This document shows, piece by piece, positions 7,574-16,199 of a DNA stretch of 64,000 bases. The notes below the pieces were generated by a model. It worked only from the letters and a program-made list of their open reading frames with translations, ran no database searches and had not been told where the DNA came from. The position numbers and the translations under genes are program-made. The stretch is from Mycobacterium sp. SMC-2 (GTDB lineage: Bacteria; Actinomycetota; Actinomycetes; Mycobacteriales; Mycobacteriaceae): NCBI RefSeq assembly GCF_025263485.1, contig NZ_CP079863.1, positions 4,960,001 to 5,024,000 of the forward strand. The letters are read 5' to 3'. The first letter of the stretch is position 1, and each line of letters starts with the position of its first letter.

Positions 7574-8869
7574 ATGCGCGCACCGCTGATCATGCCGCGA
7601 GCGGAGTCATTACGCGTCGGCGCCACAGCCGATTTGGGCACGCGCCGAACCGAAATCCTGACCACCGCCGCCTCATTGATCGCGCAGTCGGGATTGCGGA
7701 CCTCGTTGCAGGAGATCGCGGACGCGGCGGGCATCCTTCCGGGCAGCCTCTATCACCACTTCGAGTCCAAAGAGGCGATCCTCATCGAGTTGATCCGCCG
7801 CTACCAGGACGATCTGGACCGGATCGGGCAGGCCGCGCAAGCGAAGTTGGACAAAGCCGACCCGCGCCCGGTCCCCGAGCAGATTGTCGAGCTGGGCTCG
7901 GCGATCGCCGACTGCGCCGTGCGGCATCGGGCCGCGCTGCAGATGTCGTTCTATGAGGGGCCCAGCACCGATCCGGAGTTGATGAAGCTGACCCAGCAGC
8001 GGCCCCTGGCGATTCAGGAGGCGATGCTGCAAACGCTGCGGGCGGGCAGGTGGAGCGGCTACATCAAACCCGACATCGACCTGCCCACGTTGGCCGACCG
8101 GATTTGCCAGACCATGCTGCAGGTCGGCCTTGACGTCATGCGCCACAGTTCATCGGCCGACCAGGTGGCCGAGTTGCTCTGCCGAATTATCCTGCACGGG
8201 TTGGCAGCCCGGCCTCCCGCCGACTCGGCGCTCGACCGGTCCAACGCCTTCGCCGCCGCCAGGGACGTCATCGCGACGTGGTCCGATGACAGCGACGCCG
8301 ACCCCAGCGACAAAGCGGCGCACGTCCGTGCGGTGGCGCGAGCGGAGTTCGGCCGCAGAGGGTACGAGGCCACCACCATCAGGGACATCGCCGCGGCGGC
8401 CGGCCTCGGCACCGGAACCGTCTATCGGGTGATCGGATCGAAAGACGAACTCCTCGACTCGATCATGCGCTCCTTCGGCAAGAAGGTGGAGGCCGGCTGG
8501 GTCAGCGTGCTGCGCTCTGACGCCACACCGATTGAGAAGCTGGACGCCTTGAGCTGGGTGAACGTCAATGCGTTGGACCGGTTTTCCGACGAGTTCAGGA
8601 TTCAACTCGCCTGGATGCGGCTGTCGCCACCGACGGCCAACCCCGGCTGGTCGTACACAACGCGTCTAAGGCAGATGAAATCACTGCTCTCCGAAGGACT
8701 CCGGTCAGGCGAGATCGCCGTCGACGCCGCGTCCACAGCGATGCTGGCCCGGTGCGTCATCGGCCTGCAGTGGATACCGGAGAACATCCTCGCCGAGGTG
8801 GGCAAACGCGCGGCGCTGGTGCACGTCCGTGACACGGTTCTGCGTGGTGTCGCCGTTCGCGCCGGGTAG
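7574..8869 (+). CDS. Double-domain TetR-family regulator (Mce3R-like architecture)
   Basis: 431 residues, about twice the length of a normal TetR repressor. There are two complete helix-turn-helix units: one at about residues 22-72 (SLQEIADAAGILPGSLYHHF then ESKEAIL), the other at about 250-300 (TTIRDIAAAAGLGTGTVYRV then IGSKDELL). Each is followed by its own ligand-domain segment, so one chain mimics a TetR dimer. Mce3R of M. tuberculosis has this build and controls lipid and steroid-type genes. An asymmetric reader fits the asymmetric operators found around it. ATG 7574 is the first start and ATG 7592 is an alternative. Confidence 0.88.
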   Translation: MRAPLIMPRAESLRVGATADLGTRRTEILTTAASLIAQSGLRTSLQEIADAAGILPGSLYHHFESKEAILIELIRRYQDDLDRIGQAAQAKLDKADPRPVPEQIVELGSAIADCAVRHRAALQMSFYEGPSTDPELMKLTQQRPLAIQEAMLQTLRAGRWSGYIKPDIDLPTLADRICQTMLQVGLDVMRHSSSADQVAELLCRIILHGLAARPPADSALDRSNAFAAARDVIATWSDDSDADPSDKAAHVRAVARAEFGRRGYEATTIRDIAAAAGLGTGTVYRVIGSKDELLDSIMRSFGKKVEAGWVSVLRSDATPIEKLDALSWVNVNALDRFSDEFRIQLAWMRLSPPTANPGWSYTTRLRQMKSLLSEGLRSGEIAVDAASTAMLARCVIGLQWIPENILAEVGKRAALVHVRDTVLRGVAVRAG

Positions 8870-8874
8870 GTATT

Positions 8875-8901
8875 GAACCAAATAACTGTTACCCATACAG
8901 T
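8875..8901 (+). promoter_or_regulatory. Operator D plus -10 box upstream of the SDR gene
   Basis: GAACCAAATAACTGTTA at 8875-8891, followed after four bases by TACAGT (8896-8901). It lies directly after the regulator stop and about 55 bp before the SDR start. The operator covers the -35 to spacer zone, the position expected for repression by occlusion. Confidence 0.68.
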
Positions 8902-8946
8902 AGGGCGACTAGAACCGCATTGGCGGTGAACGAGAAGGGGATTTCC

Positions 8947-9789
8947 ATGACTATTGTCGATCGGCTGCGCTACGACGGCAAGCGGGCTCTCGTCGTTGGC
9001 GGCGCCACCGGCATGGGCGCAGCGGCGGCCAAGTCAGCGGCCGAACTCGGCGCCGAAGTGATCGTGATGGACTACGCGCCGGTGAGCTACGACGTCGCCA
9101 AGTCCATTCAGGTGGACCTGCGCGACCCCGCATCGATCGACTCCGCGCTCGAGCAGCTGGACGGTCCGATCCACGCGCTGTTCTCAGCCGCCGGCATCGC
9201 CGAGGGGACGACCGACCTGATGGCGATCAACTTCATCGGCCACCGGCACCTCATCGACCGCCTCCTCGAGAAGAACCAGCTGCCGTCGGGCTCGGCGATC
9301 TGCTTCATCTCCTCGGTCGCCGGCATGGGCTGGGAGAACGACCTGGACCTGCTGACGGAATTCCTCGCCACGCCGGACTTCGCCGCGGCGCAAGAGTGGG
9401 TGAAAGCGCACGAATCGGAAGGCATCATCCACTACGGCTTTTCCAAGAAGGTCGTCAACGCCTACGTCGCGACCCAGGGCTACCCGCTGCTGAAGAAGGG
9501 CATCCGGATCAACGCGATCTGCCCGGGCCCGACCGACACCCCGCTGGCCCAGGCCAACGCCGACCTGTGGCTGACCTTCGCGCAGGACTACCGCGACGAG
9601 ACCGGTTCGAAGGTGCACACCCCGGAGCAGATGGGTGACGTGATGGCGTTCCTGAACAGCGCCGCCGCCTTCGGCATCAACGGGATCACGCTGCTGGTGG
9701 ACTACGGGCACACGATGGCATCGCTGACCGGCGCGTACCCGCCGGGCAAGCCGATCATCGACCTGATCATGGGCCGGGTGAAGCTCTAG
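8947..9789 (+). CDS. Short-chain dehydrogenase/reductase
   Basis: 280 residues. ATG 8947 is preferred over an upstream TTG because AAGGGG lies at the right distance. The nucleotide-binding loop is VVGGATGMGAAAA, with FSAAGIA in the NNAG position and IHYGFSKKVV carrying the catalytic Tyr and Lys. The C-terminus has the ICPGPTDTPLA motif. Family members oxidise or reduce steroids, hydroxyacyl groups or terpenoid alcohols. It has its own operator D promoter just downstream of the regulator, so it is a separate transcription unit of the same regulon. Confidence 0.85.
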   Translation: MTIVDRLRYDGKRALVVGGATGMGAAAAKSAAELGAEVIVMDYAPVSYDVAKSIQVDLRDPASIDSALEQLDGPIHALFSAAGIAEGTTDLMAINFIGHRHLIDRLLEKNQLPSGSAICFISSVAGMGWENDLDLLTEFLATPDFAAAQEWVKAHESEGIIHYGFSKKVVNAYVATQGYPLLKKGIRINAICPGPTDTPLAQANADLWLTFAQDYRDETGSKVHTPEQMGDVMAFLNSAAAFGINGITLLVDYGHTMASLTGAYPPGKPIIDLIMGRVKL

Positions 9790-9791
9790 AC

Positions 9792-9836
9792 GGCGATCGC
9801 GAGCGCCGCGTAGCCGGGCGCCGAGCCACGATCGCC
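9792..9836. repeat. Intergenic palindromic repeat, single copy
   Basis: A 45-bp stem-loop just after the SDR stop, with arms GGCGATCG and CGATCGCC. Its core closely resembles, in inverted orientation, the unit repeated in tandem at 26152-26281. A shorter related stretch (CCCGGCTACGCCGCGC) occurs after the Z-FPP synthase gene near 58522. It may terminate transcription. Confidence 0.6.
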
Positions 9837-10056
9837 TGGCCAGCCGGGCGCTCGGCTCGGAAGCTACCGTCGGGGGCATGGCACGGATCATCGTCATCGG
9901 CGGCCACGGCAAGGTCGCGCTGCAGCTGGCCCGCATTCTGACCGAACGCGGCGACGAGGTGAGTTCGGCCTTCCGCAACCCTGACCATTCCGACGACGTC
10001 GCCGCCACCGGCGCCACGCCCGTGGTGGCCGACATCGAGCAACTCGACACCGATGC

Positions 10057-10062
10057 GCTAGC
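10057..10062. repeat. Target-site duplication, left copy (GCTAGC)
   Basis: GCTAGC immediately left of the element, matching 11149-11154 on the right. It fits the NCTAGN target preference known for Bordetella IS481. Confidence 0.85.
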
Positions 10063-11041
10063 TGTACTGACCTGAGAGGTTAGGTACGCGGCTGGCGGGT
10101 GGTTGGCCGCCGAGTGCGGTGTGGCCGCGGTGGTGATTGTAGGTGTGGAGCCAGGCAGTGAAGGCGTGGCAGCGTTCGGCGTCGCTGGTGTAGAGCTGGG
10201 CGTAGGCCCATTCGTCGGCTAGCGTGCGGTGAAATCTCTCCACTTTGCCGTTGGTTTGCGGCCGATAGGGGCGGGTGCGGCGATGCTCGATAGCTCCGAG
10301 TGCGTCGGTGAAGGCCTGGGATCGATAGCAGGACCCGTTGTCGGTCAATACTTTCCGTACCGTGATGCCGTGCGCGGTGAACCAGGCATCAGCGCGGATC
10401 CAAAACGCTGCCGCAGTGTCTTTGCGTTCGTCAGCCAGCAGCTCGGTGTAGGCCAGGCGCGAGTGGCCATCAATGGCGGTGTGTAGGAAGTGGTACCCGA
10501 TCGCGGGGTGGCGCGCGGTCATCCGAATCGATCGATGAGCTTGAGAATTGCGTTTGCCCAGCGATCGGCCCAGCATCCGCCAACCACCGCCGGCGGGGAT
10601 CTTGCCCAGTTTTTTGACATCGACATGCACTAGCTCGCCGCACCTAGCCGAGTCGATGCGGCGGATCACCCGACCGGTGGGGCGGTCTAGCCAACGGAGT
10701 CTGGCCATCCCGTAACGGGTGAGCACGCGATGCACCGTGGAGGGATGGATGCCGAGTAGGTAACCGATTCGAGCGGGTCCCCACCTGCGGATCACCCGAA
10801 CTTTAATGATGCGGCGCTCGGTGCGCGTGGGTGTGCGGCGAGGGCTGTGATGCGGGCGTGAACTGCGATCAACCATTGCCGGCGCCCCGGCGGCGCGGTA
10901 CCGCCCGGCCCAGCGCGCCGCGGTGGTCGCCGACACCTGGAACCGCTCGGCGGCCCGCCGCAGCGGCCAGCCATCATCAACAACACATCGGGCCAGCCGC
11001 AGCCGACCGGTTTCAGACAATGGAGCATTACGGTGGGACAC
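10058..11041 (-). CDS. IS481-family transposase
   Basis: 327 residues from GTG 11041. The N-terminal helix-turn-helix region includes WPLRRAAERFQVSATTAARW. The DDE catalytic core has Asp in GELVHVDVKKLGKI, Asp in KVLTDNGSCYRS and Glu in NGKVERFHRTLADEW, and the C-terminus shows YNHHRGHTALGG. All are as in IS481/IS3-type integrase-fold transposases. The reading frame crosses the left terminal repeat, and its stop codon, TAG at 10060-10058, lies in the duplicated target GCTAGC rather than in the element. It appears intact. Confidence 0.93.
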   Translation of the reverse strand: MSHRNAPLSETGRLRLARCVVDDGWPLRRAAERFQVSATTAARWAGRYRAAGAPAMVDRSSRPHHSPRRTPTRTERRIIKVRVIRRWGPARIGYLLGIHPSTVHRVLTRYGMARLRWLDRPTGRVIRRIDSARCGELVHVDVKKLGKIPAGGGWRMLGRSLGKRNSQAHRSIRMTARHPAIGYHFLHTAIDGHSRLAYTELLADERKDTAAAFWIRADAWFTAHGITVRKVLTDNGSCYRSQAFTDALGAIEHRRTRPYRPQTNGKVERFHRTLADEWAYAQLYTSDAERCHAFTAWLHTYNHHRGHTALGGQPPASRVPNLSGQYS

Positions 11042-11148
11042 GAAGACCTCCGATTGTGAGCAGTGCGTTCCTTGACAGCTCGCACTTCACTCGGAGGTCT
11101 TCGTCATGTCACCACGCCACGCCGTCACCAACGTCCGTGGTCAGTACA
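10063..11148 (-). mobile_element. IS481-family insertion sequence, 1086 bp
   Basis: Both ends carry a perfect 10-bp terminal inverted repeat, TGTACTGACC at 10063-10072 and its complement at 11139-11148, and the element is flanked by GCTAGC on both sides. One transposase gene fills it, on the minus strand. Terminal TGT...ACA and duplication of NCTAGN are IS481-family habits. The insertion splits the NAD(P)-binding gene. I do not recognise a specific named element. Confidence 0.92.
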
Positions 11149-11154
11149 GCTAGC
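11149..11154. repeat. Target-site duplication, right copy (GCTAGC)
   Basis: Direct repeat of 10057-10062. Joining the two flanks through a single copy rebuilds an uninterrupted reading frame of the host gene. Confidence 0.85.
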
Positions 11155-11675
11155 CGGCCTGCTGGCCGGGCACGACGCGGTGGTCTTCTCGGCCGGAGCC
11201 GGCGGCGGCAACCCGGCGCGCACCTACGCCGTCGACCGCGACGCCGCCATTCGGGTGATCGATGCCACAGCGCGGACGGACGTCAAGCGCTTCGTGATGG
11301 TCTCCTATTTCGGCGCCGGGCCGGATCACGGTGTACCGCGGGACGATTCGTTCTTCGCCTACGCGGAGGCGAAGGCCGCCGCCGATGCACATCTGCGCGC
11401 CAGCGGCCTGGACTGGACGGTGCTGGGACCGGGCCGGCTCACCCTCGAGCCGGCCACCGGCCACATTGCGCTCGGGCGGGGCAAGGGAGAAGTTTCGCGG
11501 GCCGACGTCGCGCTCGTGGTGGCCGCCGCGCTGGCGGACGACTCGACGGTCGGCCGAACGATCGACTTCAACAATGGCGAGACTCCGATCGCCCGGGCGC
11601 TGGCAAGCCGACGCGTAAGACCGGGGTAAACTCCGCTACGCAGCTGGTCTGCCGTCGCCGCACAACGCGACGCCG

Positions 11676-11857
11676 GCATCGAGCGAGGCATGTTAGTAAC
11701 GCCTCGCGAGAGGGAACCCGGTGAGAGCCCGGGACTGTCCCGCAGCGGTATGCAGGAACGACCGCCGTCAACCAAGCACTGGTCGCGAGACTGGGAAGCG
11801 ACGGCCAGTAGGAGCGCCCACCCGGTGCACGCCTGCGAGTCCGAAGACCTGCCGGCT
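11676..11857 (+). ncRNA. Cobalamin (B12) riboswitch of metE
   Basis: The conserved core elements are present in order: GGGAACCCGGTGAGAGCCCG, then GGGACTGTCCCGCAGCGGTA, CTGGGAAGCGACGGCCAGTA, and the B12-box-like GCGAGTCCGAAGACCTGCC. The boundaries are approximate. It lies upstream of the B12-independent methionine synthase, where B12 binding is known to switch the gene off in mycobacteria. The remaining 150 bases up to the metE start would hold the expression platform; I see no other gene there. Confidence 0.94.
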
Positions 11858-12005
11858 GTGCCGGGCGCGCCGCGTCCGGCGGCTCATCGCCTCGTGGAAT
11901 GGGCGTTTGGCCGAATGCGTTGCGGTTCTACGCAAGTGCGAACCGCGACGGATCGGCTGCGCGTCCTCCGGCGGTGACCACCTCGCTGATGGATAGGACC
12001 AGATC

Positions 12006-14276
12006 GTGACCGCTCAACCATTCACCGCCACCGTCACCGGCTCGCCGCGCATCGGGCCGAAACGCGAACTCAAGCGCGCCACCGAGGGCTACTGGGCCGG
12101 CCGCACCAGCCGCTCGAAGCTGGAATCCGTCGCCGCGACGTTGCGCCGCGACATGTGGGCCGGCCTGGCCGCCGCCGGCCTCGACTCGGTGCCGGTGAAC
12201 ACCTTCTCCTACTACGACCAAATGCTGGACACGGCGGTGATGCTCGGCGCCCTGCCGTCCCGGGCCGCACAGGTCTCCGACGATCTGGACCGCTACTTCG
12301 CGGCCGCGCGGGGCAACTCCGACGTCGCGCCGCTGGAGATGACCAAGTGGTTCGACACGAACTACCACTATCTGGTTCCCGAGATCGAGCCCGCCACGAC
12401 CTTCTCGCTCAACCCCGGCAAGGTGCTTTCCGAACTGAAAGAGGCGCTGGGGCAAGGGATTCCAGCCCGCCCCGTCATCATCGGACCGATCACCTTCCTG
12501 CTGCTGAGCAAGGCGGTCAACGGCGGCGGTGCGCCGATCGAACGGCTCCAGGAGCTGGTGCCGATCTACTCGGAACTGTTGTCCCTGCTCGCCGACAACG
12601 GCGCCCAGTGGGTGCAGTTCGACGAGCCGGCGTTGGTGACCGACATCTCCCCCGACGCCCCGGCGCTGGCCGAGGCGACATACAACGCGCTGGGCAAGCG
12701 AAGCAACCGCCCGGCCATGTATGTCGCCACCTATTTCGGTGACCCCGGCCCCTCGCTTGCCGGCCTGGCCCGCACCCCGGTCGAGGCGATCGGCATCGAC
12801 CTGGTTTACGGCGCCGACACCGCGGTCGCGGGCATCCCGGAGTTGTCCGGCAAGACCCTGGTGGCCGGCGTGGTCGACGGGCGCAACGTCTGGCGCACCA
12901 ACCTGGAGGCGGCGCTCGGCAAGCTGGCCACCCTGCTGGGCTCGGTTGGCACGGTGGCGGTTTCGACGTCATGCTCCACGATGCACGTGCCGTACTCGCT
13001 GGAACCGGAAACCGATCTGGACGACGCGCTGCGCAGCTGGCTGGCGTTCGGGCAGGAGAAGGTGGCCGAGGTGGTGACGCTCGCGCGCGCCCTGCGCGAC
13101 GGGCGCGACGCCGTCGCCGACCAGATCGCCGCGTCCAACGCCGCGGTGGCCTCCCGCAAGAGCGATCCACGGCTGCACAACGACCGGCTGCGGGCCCGCA
13201 TTGACTCGATCGTCGCGTCGGGCACCCATCGTGGCGACGCCGCCCAGCGCCGCGCCACGCAGGACGCGCGGCTGCACCTGCCGCCGCTGCCGACGACGAC
13301 CATCGGCTCCTACCCGCAGACCTCCGCGATCCGCAAGGCGCGCGCCGCGCTGCGGGCCGGCGAGATCGACCAGGCGGAGTACGAAAAGCGGATGCGCACG
13401 GAGATCGCCGACGTCATCAAGCTGCAGGAGGAACTCGGGCTCGACGTGCTGGTGCACGGCGAGCCGGAGCGCAACGACATGGTGCAGTACTTCGCCGAGC
13501 AGCTGGAGGGCTTCTTCGCCACGCAGAACGGATGGGTGCAGTCCTACGGCAGCCGCTGCGTGCGTCCGCCGATCCTTTACGGCGACGTCATTCGTACCCA
13601 CCCGATGACCGTCGAATGGATCACCTACGCGCAGTCACTGACCGACAAGCCGGTCAAGGGCATGCTGACCGGTCCGGTGACGATCCTCGCGTGGTCGTTC
13701 GTCCGCGACGACCAGCCGCTGGCCGACACCGCCAATCAGGTGGCGCTGGCCATCCGCGACGAGACCGTCGATCTGCAGTCGGCCGGCATCGCCGTCATCC
13801 AGGTCGACGAGCCGGCGCTGCGGGAGCTGCTGCCGCTGCGCCGCGCTCAGCAAGACGACTACTTGCGTTGGGCCGTAGGGTCTTTCCGGTTGGCCACCTC
13901 CGGGGTCGCGGACTCCACGCAGATCCACACCCACCTGTGCTACTCGGAGTTCGGTGAGGTGATCGGGGCCATCGCCGACCTGGACGCCGACGTCACGTCG
14001 CTGGAGGCGGCCCGCTCACACATGGAGGTGCTGGACGACCTCAACTCGATCGGCTTCTCCAACAGCGTGGGGCCGGGCGTCTACGACATCCACTCGCCGC
14101 GGGTGCCGAGCACCGAGGAGATGGCCGAGTCGCTGCGCGCGGCGCTGAGAGCGGTTCCGGCGGAAAGGCTCTGGGTCAACCCCGATTGTGGGCTCAAGAC
14201 GCGCAACCCCGACGAGGTCACCGCGTCGCTGAGGAACATGGTCGCCGCGGCGCGGGAAGTGCGCTCGGGCGCCTAG
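12006..14276 (+). CDS. metE: Cobalamin-independent methionine synthase MetE
   Basis: 756 residues, the usual length. MetE transfers a methyl group from 5-methyltetrahydropteroyl-polyglutamate to homocysteine. The N-terminus ([18 protein letters not shown]) is the duplicated barrel's start. The C-terminal catalytic barrel holds the zinc ligands: His and Cys in [13 protein letters not shown] and Cys in [19 protein letters not shown] 12006 is the start. Control by the B12 riboswitch upstream means it should be needed only when cobalamin, and so MetH, is limiting. It is convergent with the DUF3556 gene across a strong hairpin. Confidence 0.97.
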   Translation: MTAQPFTATVTGSPRIGPKRELKRATEGYWAGRTSRSKLESVAATLRRDMWAGLAAAGLDSVPVNTFSYYDQMLDTAVMLGALPSRAAQVSDDLDRYFAAARGNSDVAPLEMTKWFDTNYHYLVPEIEPATTFSLNPGKVLSELKEALGQGIPARPVIIGPITFLLLSKAVNGGGAPIERLQELVPIYSELLSLLADNGAQWVQFDEPALVTDISPDAPALAEATYNALGKRSNRPAMYVATYFGDPGPSLAGLARTPVEAIGIDLVYGADTAVAGIPELSGKTLVAGVVDGRNVWRTNLEAALGKLATLLGSVGTVAVSTSCSTMHVPYSLEPETDLDDALRSWLAFGQEKVAEVVTLARALRDGRDAVADQIAASNAAVASRKSDPRLHNDRLRARIDSIVASGTHRGDAAQRRATQDARLHLPPLPTTTIGSYPQTSAIRKARAALRAGEIDQAEYEKRMRTEIADVIKLQEELGLDVLVHGEPERNDMVQYFAEQLEGFFATQNGWVQSYGSRCVRPPILYGDVIRTHPMTVEWITYAQSLTDKPVKGMLTGPVTILAWSFVRDDQPLADTANQVALAIRDETVDLQSAGIAVIQVDEPALRELLPLRRAQQDDYLRWAVGSFRLATSGVADSTQIHTHLCYSEFGEVIGAIADLDADVTSLEAARSHMEVLDDLNSIGFSNSVGPGVYDIHSPRVPSTEEMAESLRAALRAVPAERLWVNPDCGLKTRNPDEVTASLRNMVAAAREVRSGA

Positions 14277-14302
14277 CTTGCGCGGGGTCTCCCCTTCTTG
14301 CC

Positions 14303-14362
14303 CGCGAGCGTAACCGCACCGCGATTTCCGAGCGGATATTTCGCGGTGCGGTTACGCTCGCG
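14303..14362. terminator. Perfect 22-bp inverted repeat between convergent genes
   Basis: Arms at 14303-14324 and 14341-14362 are exact reverse complements (outer end CGCGAGCGTAACC, inner end CACCGCGA) around a 16-base loop. It fills the gap between the metE and DUF3556 stops, so it is probably a bidirectional terminator. There is no U-tract, as is common in mycobacteria. The length and perfection are greater than most terminators. Confidence 0.7.
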
Positions 14363-14365
14363 AAC

Positions 14366-16090
14366 CTATTCCGACTCCACCTCGACGGGCACATCGTCGG
14401 CCCACGGTTGGCGGGTCACCATGTCTGCGACCCGGACGATGCCCCGCTCGAACTCGCCCGTCGCCGCGTCCACCAACCGGTACGCCTGCGTTTGCTTGTG
14501 GATGGGCTGCGCGTCCAGCAGGACCACCCGCACCTCGCCCGGCTCGAAGTGGCAGCGCTCCTGCAGCGCGGCGATCAGTTGCTCGTTGTGCATGTGGCCG
14601 TCCCCGAAGTTCCAGCCGATCGCGGTGCTGCAAATGCGTTCGCCGTCGGTGAGCACGTAGTCGTCCTCGTTCTGGCCCGCCATCGCGCGGTGCGCCAGAG
14701 TGAACAGCGCGCGGCCGTGAGTGTTGAACCCGCGGAACGCATATCCCATGTAGATCGGGATCTGCGCGGCCTCCGGACTGCCGTAGAACCGCTCGAGCTG
14801 GGCCTGCGGCATGCTCGCGATCGCCACGATGCCCCTGGAGATCTTGTCGCTCGCCGAGGGCTTGATGCACCACAACGTCGTGTCCCAGTTCCCGGCGTAG
14901 TACCGCATCCCCGGCAGGAACGAGATCTTGCGGGGAAATATATTGCCTAACAGAACGATTCCCGCGATGACGACGAACAGCATCGCCACCACCACCGGGT
15001 GTCGCAGGTCGCGCAGGCCCAGGCGGGCGTGCGCTACGAACAGCGACAGCACACCGAAGATCATGAAGACGTTCCACTCCAGCGGCACGCCCATGGGGAT
15101 CGACACCAAGATCCCCAAGTGGAAGCAGACCATGACGATGGCGGCCACCGTGACGGGCCAGCCGGTGTGGCAGAAGAACAACGGCAGCGGCACCAGCATC
15201 TCGATGGCGGTGCTGAGATGCGCCAACCACCGCGACAGCCGCCCGGGGCGCAGATCGTCCGGGAACTTCTCGAAGAACTGCCGCTTCAGCCAGCGGGGCC
15301 GCACCAGCGGGTTGTTGGACATCATCGTGGAGATCACGAACGGGAAGTGCTTGTTGAGCTTCGAGGTGGCGGCGCCCATCCAGATCACCAGGAACACCAC
15401 CTTGGACCCGACGATCATGTCGACCCCGCCGAAGAGGAAGGTCACCGCCATGGTGGCGTAGACCTCGCCGCGGGCGGCCAGGAAGATCACCTTGTCGCGC
15501 AGCCCGAGCACGCCGAGCAGCAGCAGGATGAGCACGATCTTCCAGGCCGGCAGCAACCCGACCGTCGTACCCAGCTCGGGTGCCGGCCCGGTGCCGTCGG
15601 CGAACAGCGCGCTCAACGTCACCAGCAGGAACAGCGCGTACAGCGCGACGTCGATCGGCTTGCGCTTGGTGCCCCGGGTCAGCGGGACCCGGTCCGGCCA
15701 CGGTGGCAGCCGGATGGTGCCGAACCGCATCCAGTACAGGATCGAGCCCATCGGCGGGAAGAACCGGTTGTTCAGCGGGCCGAAGCCGCAACCCAGCCCG
15801 ATCACCTCGAACAGCATCGTGTAGAGCACGACTTTCTCGAACACGATCGGCTCCGACCACCACGACGCGACGTGGGTGAACCCGCCGAGTCCCTTGGTGG
15901 CCGAGGCGAACAGCCACGCGCCGAGGATGTAAACAAGGATTTTGGCGACGTAGAACAGGTGCAACGCGAGCGGCGTGCCGAAGCCCACCTCGGCCCAGTG
16001 CCTGGCCATCGGGCGGATCTTCTCGCTACGCGTGCCCTTCTTCCACTCGGCCATGTCGAGCTGCGGCAGCTCAGGCTTGAGAAATCCCAT
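14366..16090 (-). CDS. DUF3556 multi-pass membrane protein
   Basis: 574 residues from ATG 16090; the open frame extends further upstream but crosses the KstR box and the divergent small gene. The start MGFLKPELPQLDMAEWKKG and the WAEVGFGTPLALHLFYVAKI block are characteristic of this actinobacterial family. Several membrane segments follow (for example FLVIWMGAATSKLN, WPVTVAAIVMVCFHLGILVS, VVVAMLFVVIAGIVLLGNI), then a soluble C-terminal region of about 180 residues. The biochemical role is unknown. A perfect KstR-type operator 11 bases before the start suggests induction with cholesterol or steroid catabolism. Confidence 0.8.
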   Translation of the reverse strand: MGFLKPELPQLDMAEWKKGTRSEKIRPMARHWAEVGFGTPLALHLFYVAKILVYILGAWLFASATKGLGGFTHVASWWSEPIVFEKVVLYTMLFEVIGLGCGFGPLNNRFFPPMGSILYWMRFGTIRLPPWPDRVPLTRGTKRKPIDVALYALFLLVTLSALFADGTGPAPELGTTVGLLPAWKIVLILLLLGVLGLRDKVIFLAARGEVYATMAVTFLFGGVDMIVGSKVVFLVIWMGAATSKLNKHFPFVISTMMSNNPLVRPRWLKRQFFEKFPDDLRPGRLSRWLAHLSTAIEMLVPLPLFFCHTGWPVTVAAIVMVCFHLGILVSIPMGVPLEWNVFMIFGVLSLFVAHARLGLRDLRHPVVVAMLFVVIAGIVLLGNIFPRKISFLPGMRYYAGNWDTTLWCIKPSASDKISRGIVAIASMPQAQLERFYGSPEAAQIPIYMGYAFRGFNTHGRALFTLAHRAMAGQNEDDYVLTDGERICSTAIGWNFGDGHMHNEQLIAALQERCHFEPGEVRVVLLDAQPIHKQTQAYRLVDAATGEFERGIVRVADMVTRQPWADDVPVEVESE

Positions 16091-16101
16091 GGTGGTCAGA
16101 T

Positions 16102-16115
16102 TAGAACGCGTTCTA
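16102..16115 (-). promoter_or_regulatory. KstR-type operator upstream of the DUF3556 gene
   Basis: TAGAACGCGTTCTA, a perfect 14-bp palindrome that fits the KstR consensus TnnAACnnGTTnnA. It is 11 bases from the start codon, so the transcript must be very short-leadered or leaderless. Confidence 0.8.
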
Positions 16116-16199
16116 GGCGCGCGGCAGTTGAGCCGGGCAAGAATCCTTTGCCCGCTACTCCACGAGCGGTTAGCGTGAGACGTGCAGGAGGCATCCAGT

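Larger units (their letters stand above)
9878..11629 (+). pseudogene. NAD(P)-binding (atypical SDR/NmrA-like) gene interrupted by an insertion sequence
   Basis: The 5' part (9878-10062) begins MARIIVIGGHGKVALQLARI, a Rossmann glycine loop. The 3' part (11155-11629) contains DVKRFVMVSYFGAG, YAEAKAAADAHLRASGLDWT and VLGPGRLTLEP, typical of YwnB/NmrA-like NAD(P)H-binding proteins. If the element and one copy of GCTAGC are removed, the frame is restored exactly through DALAGLLAGHD, giving 219 residues. As it stands, the 5' part reads into the element and stops at 10075 after 65 residues. The lesion looks recent, since neither half has other frame damage. Confidence 0.9.
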
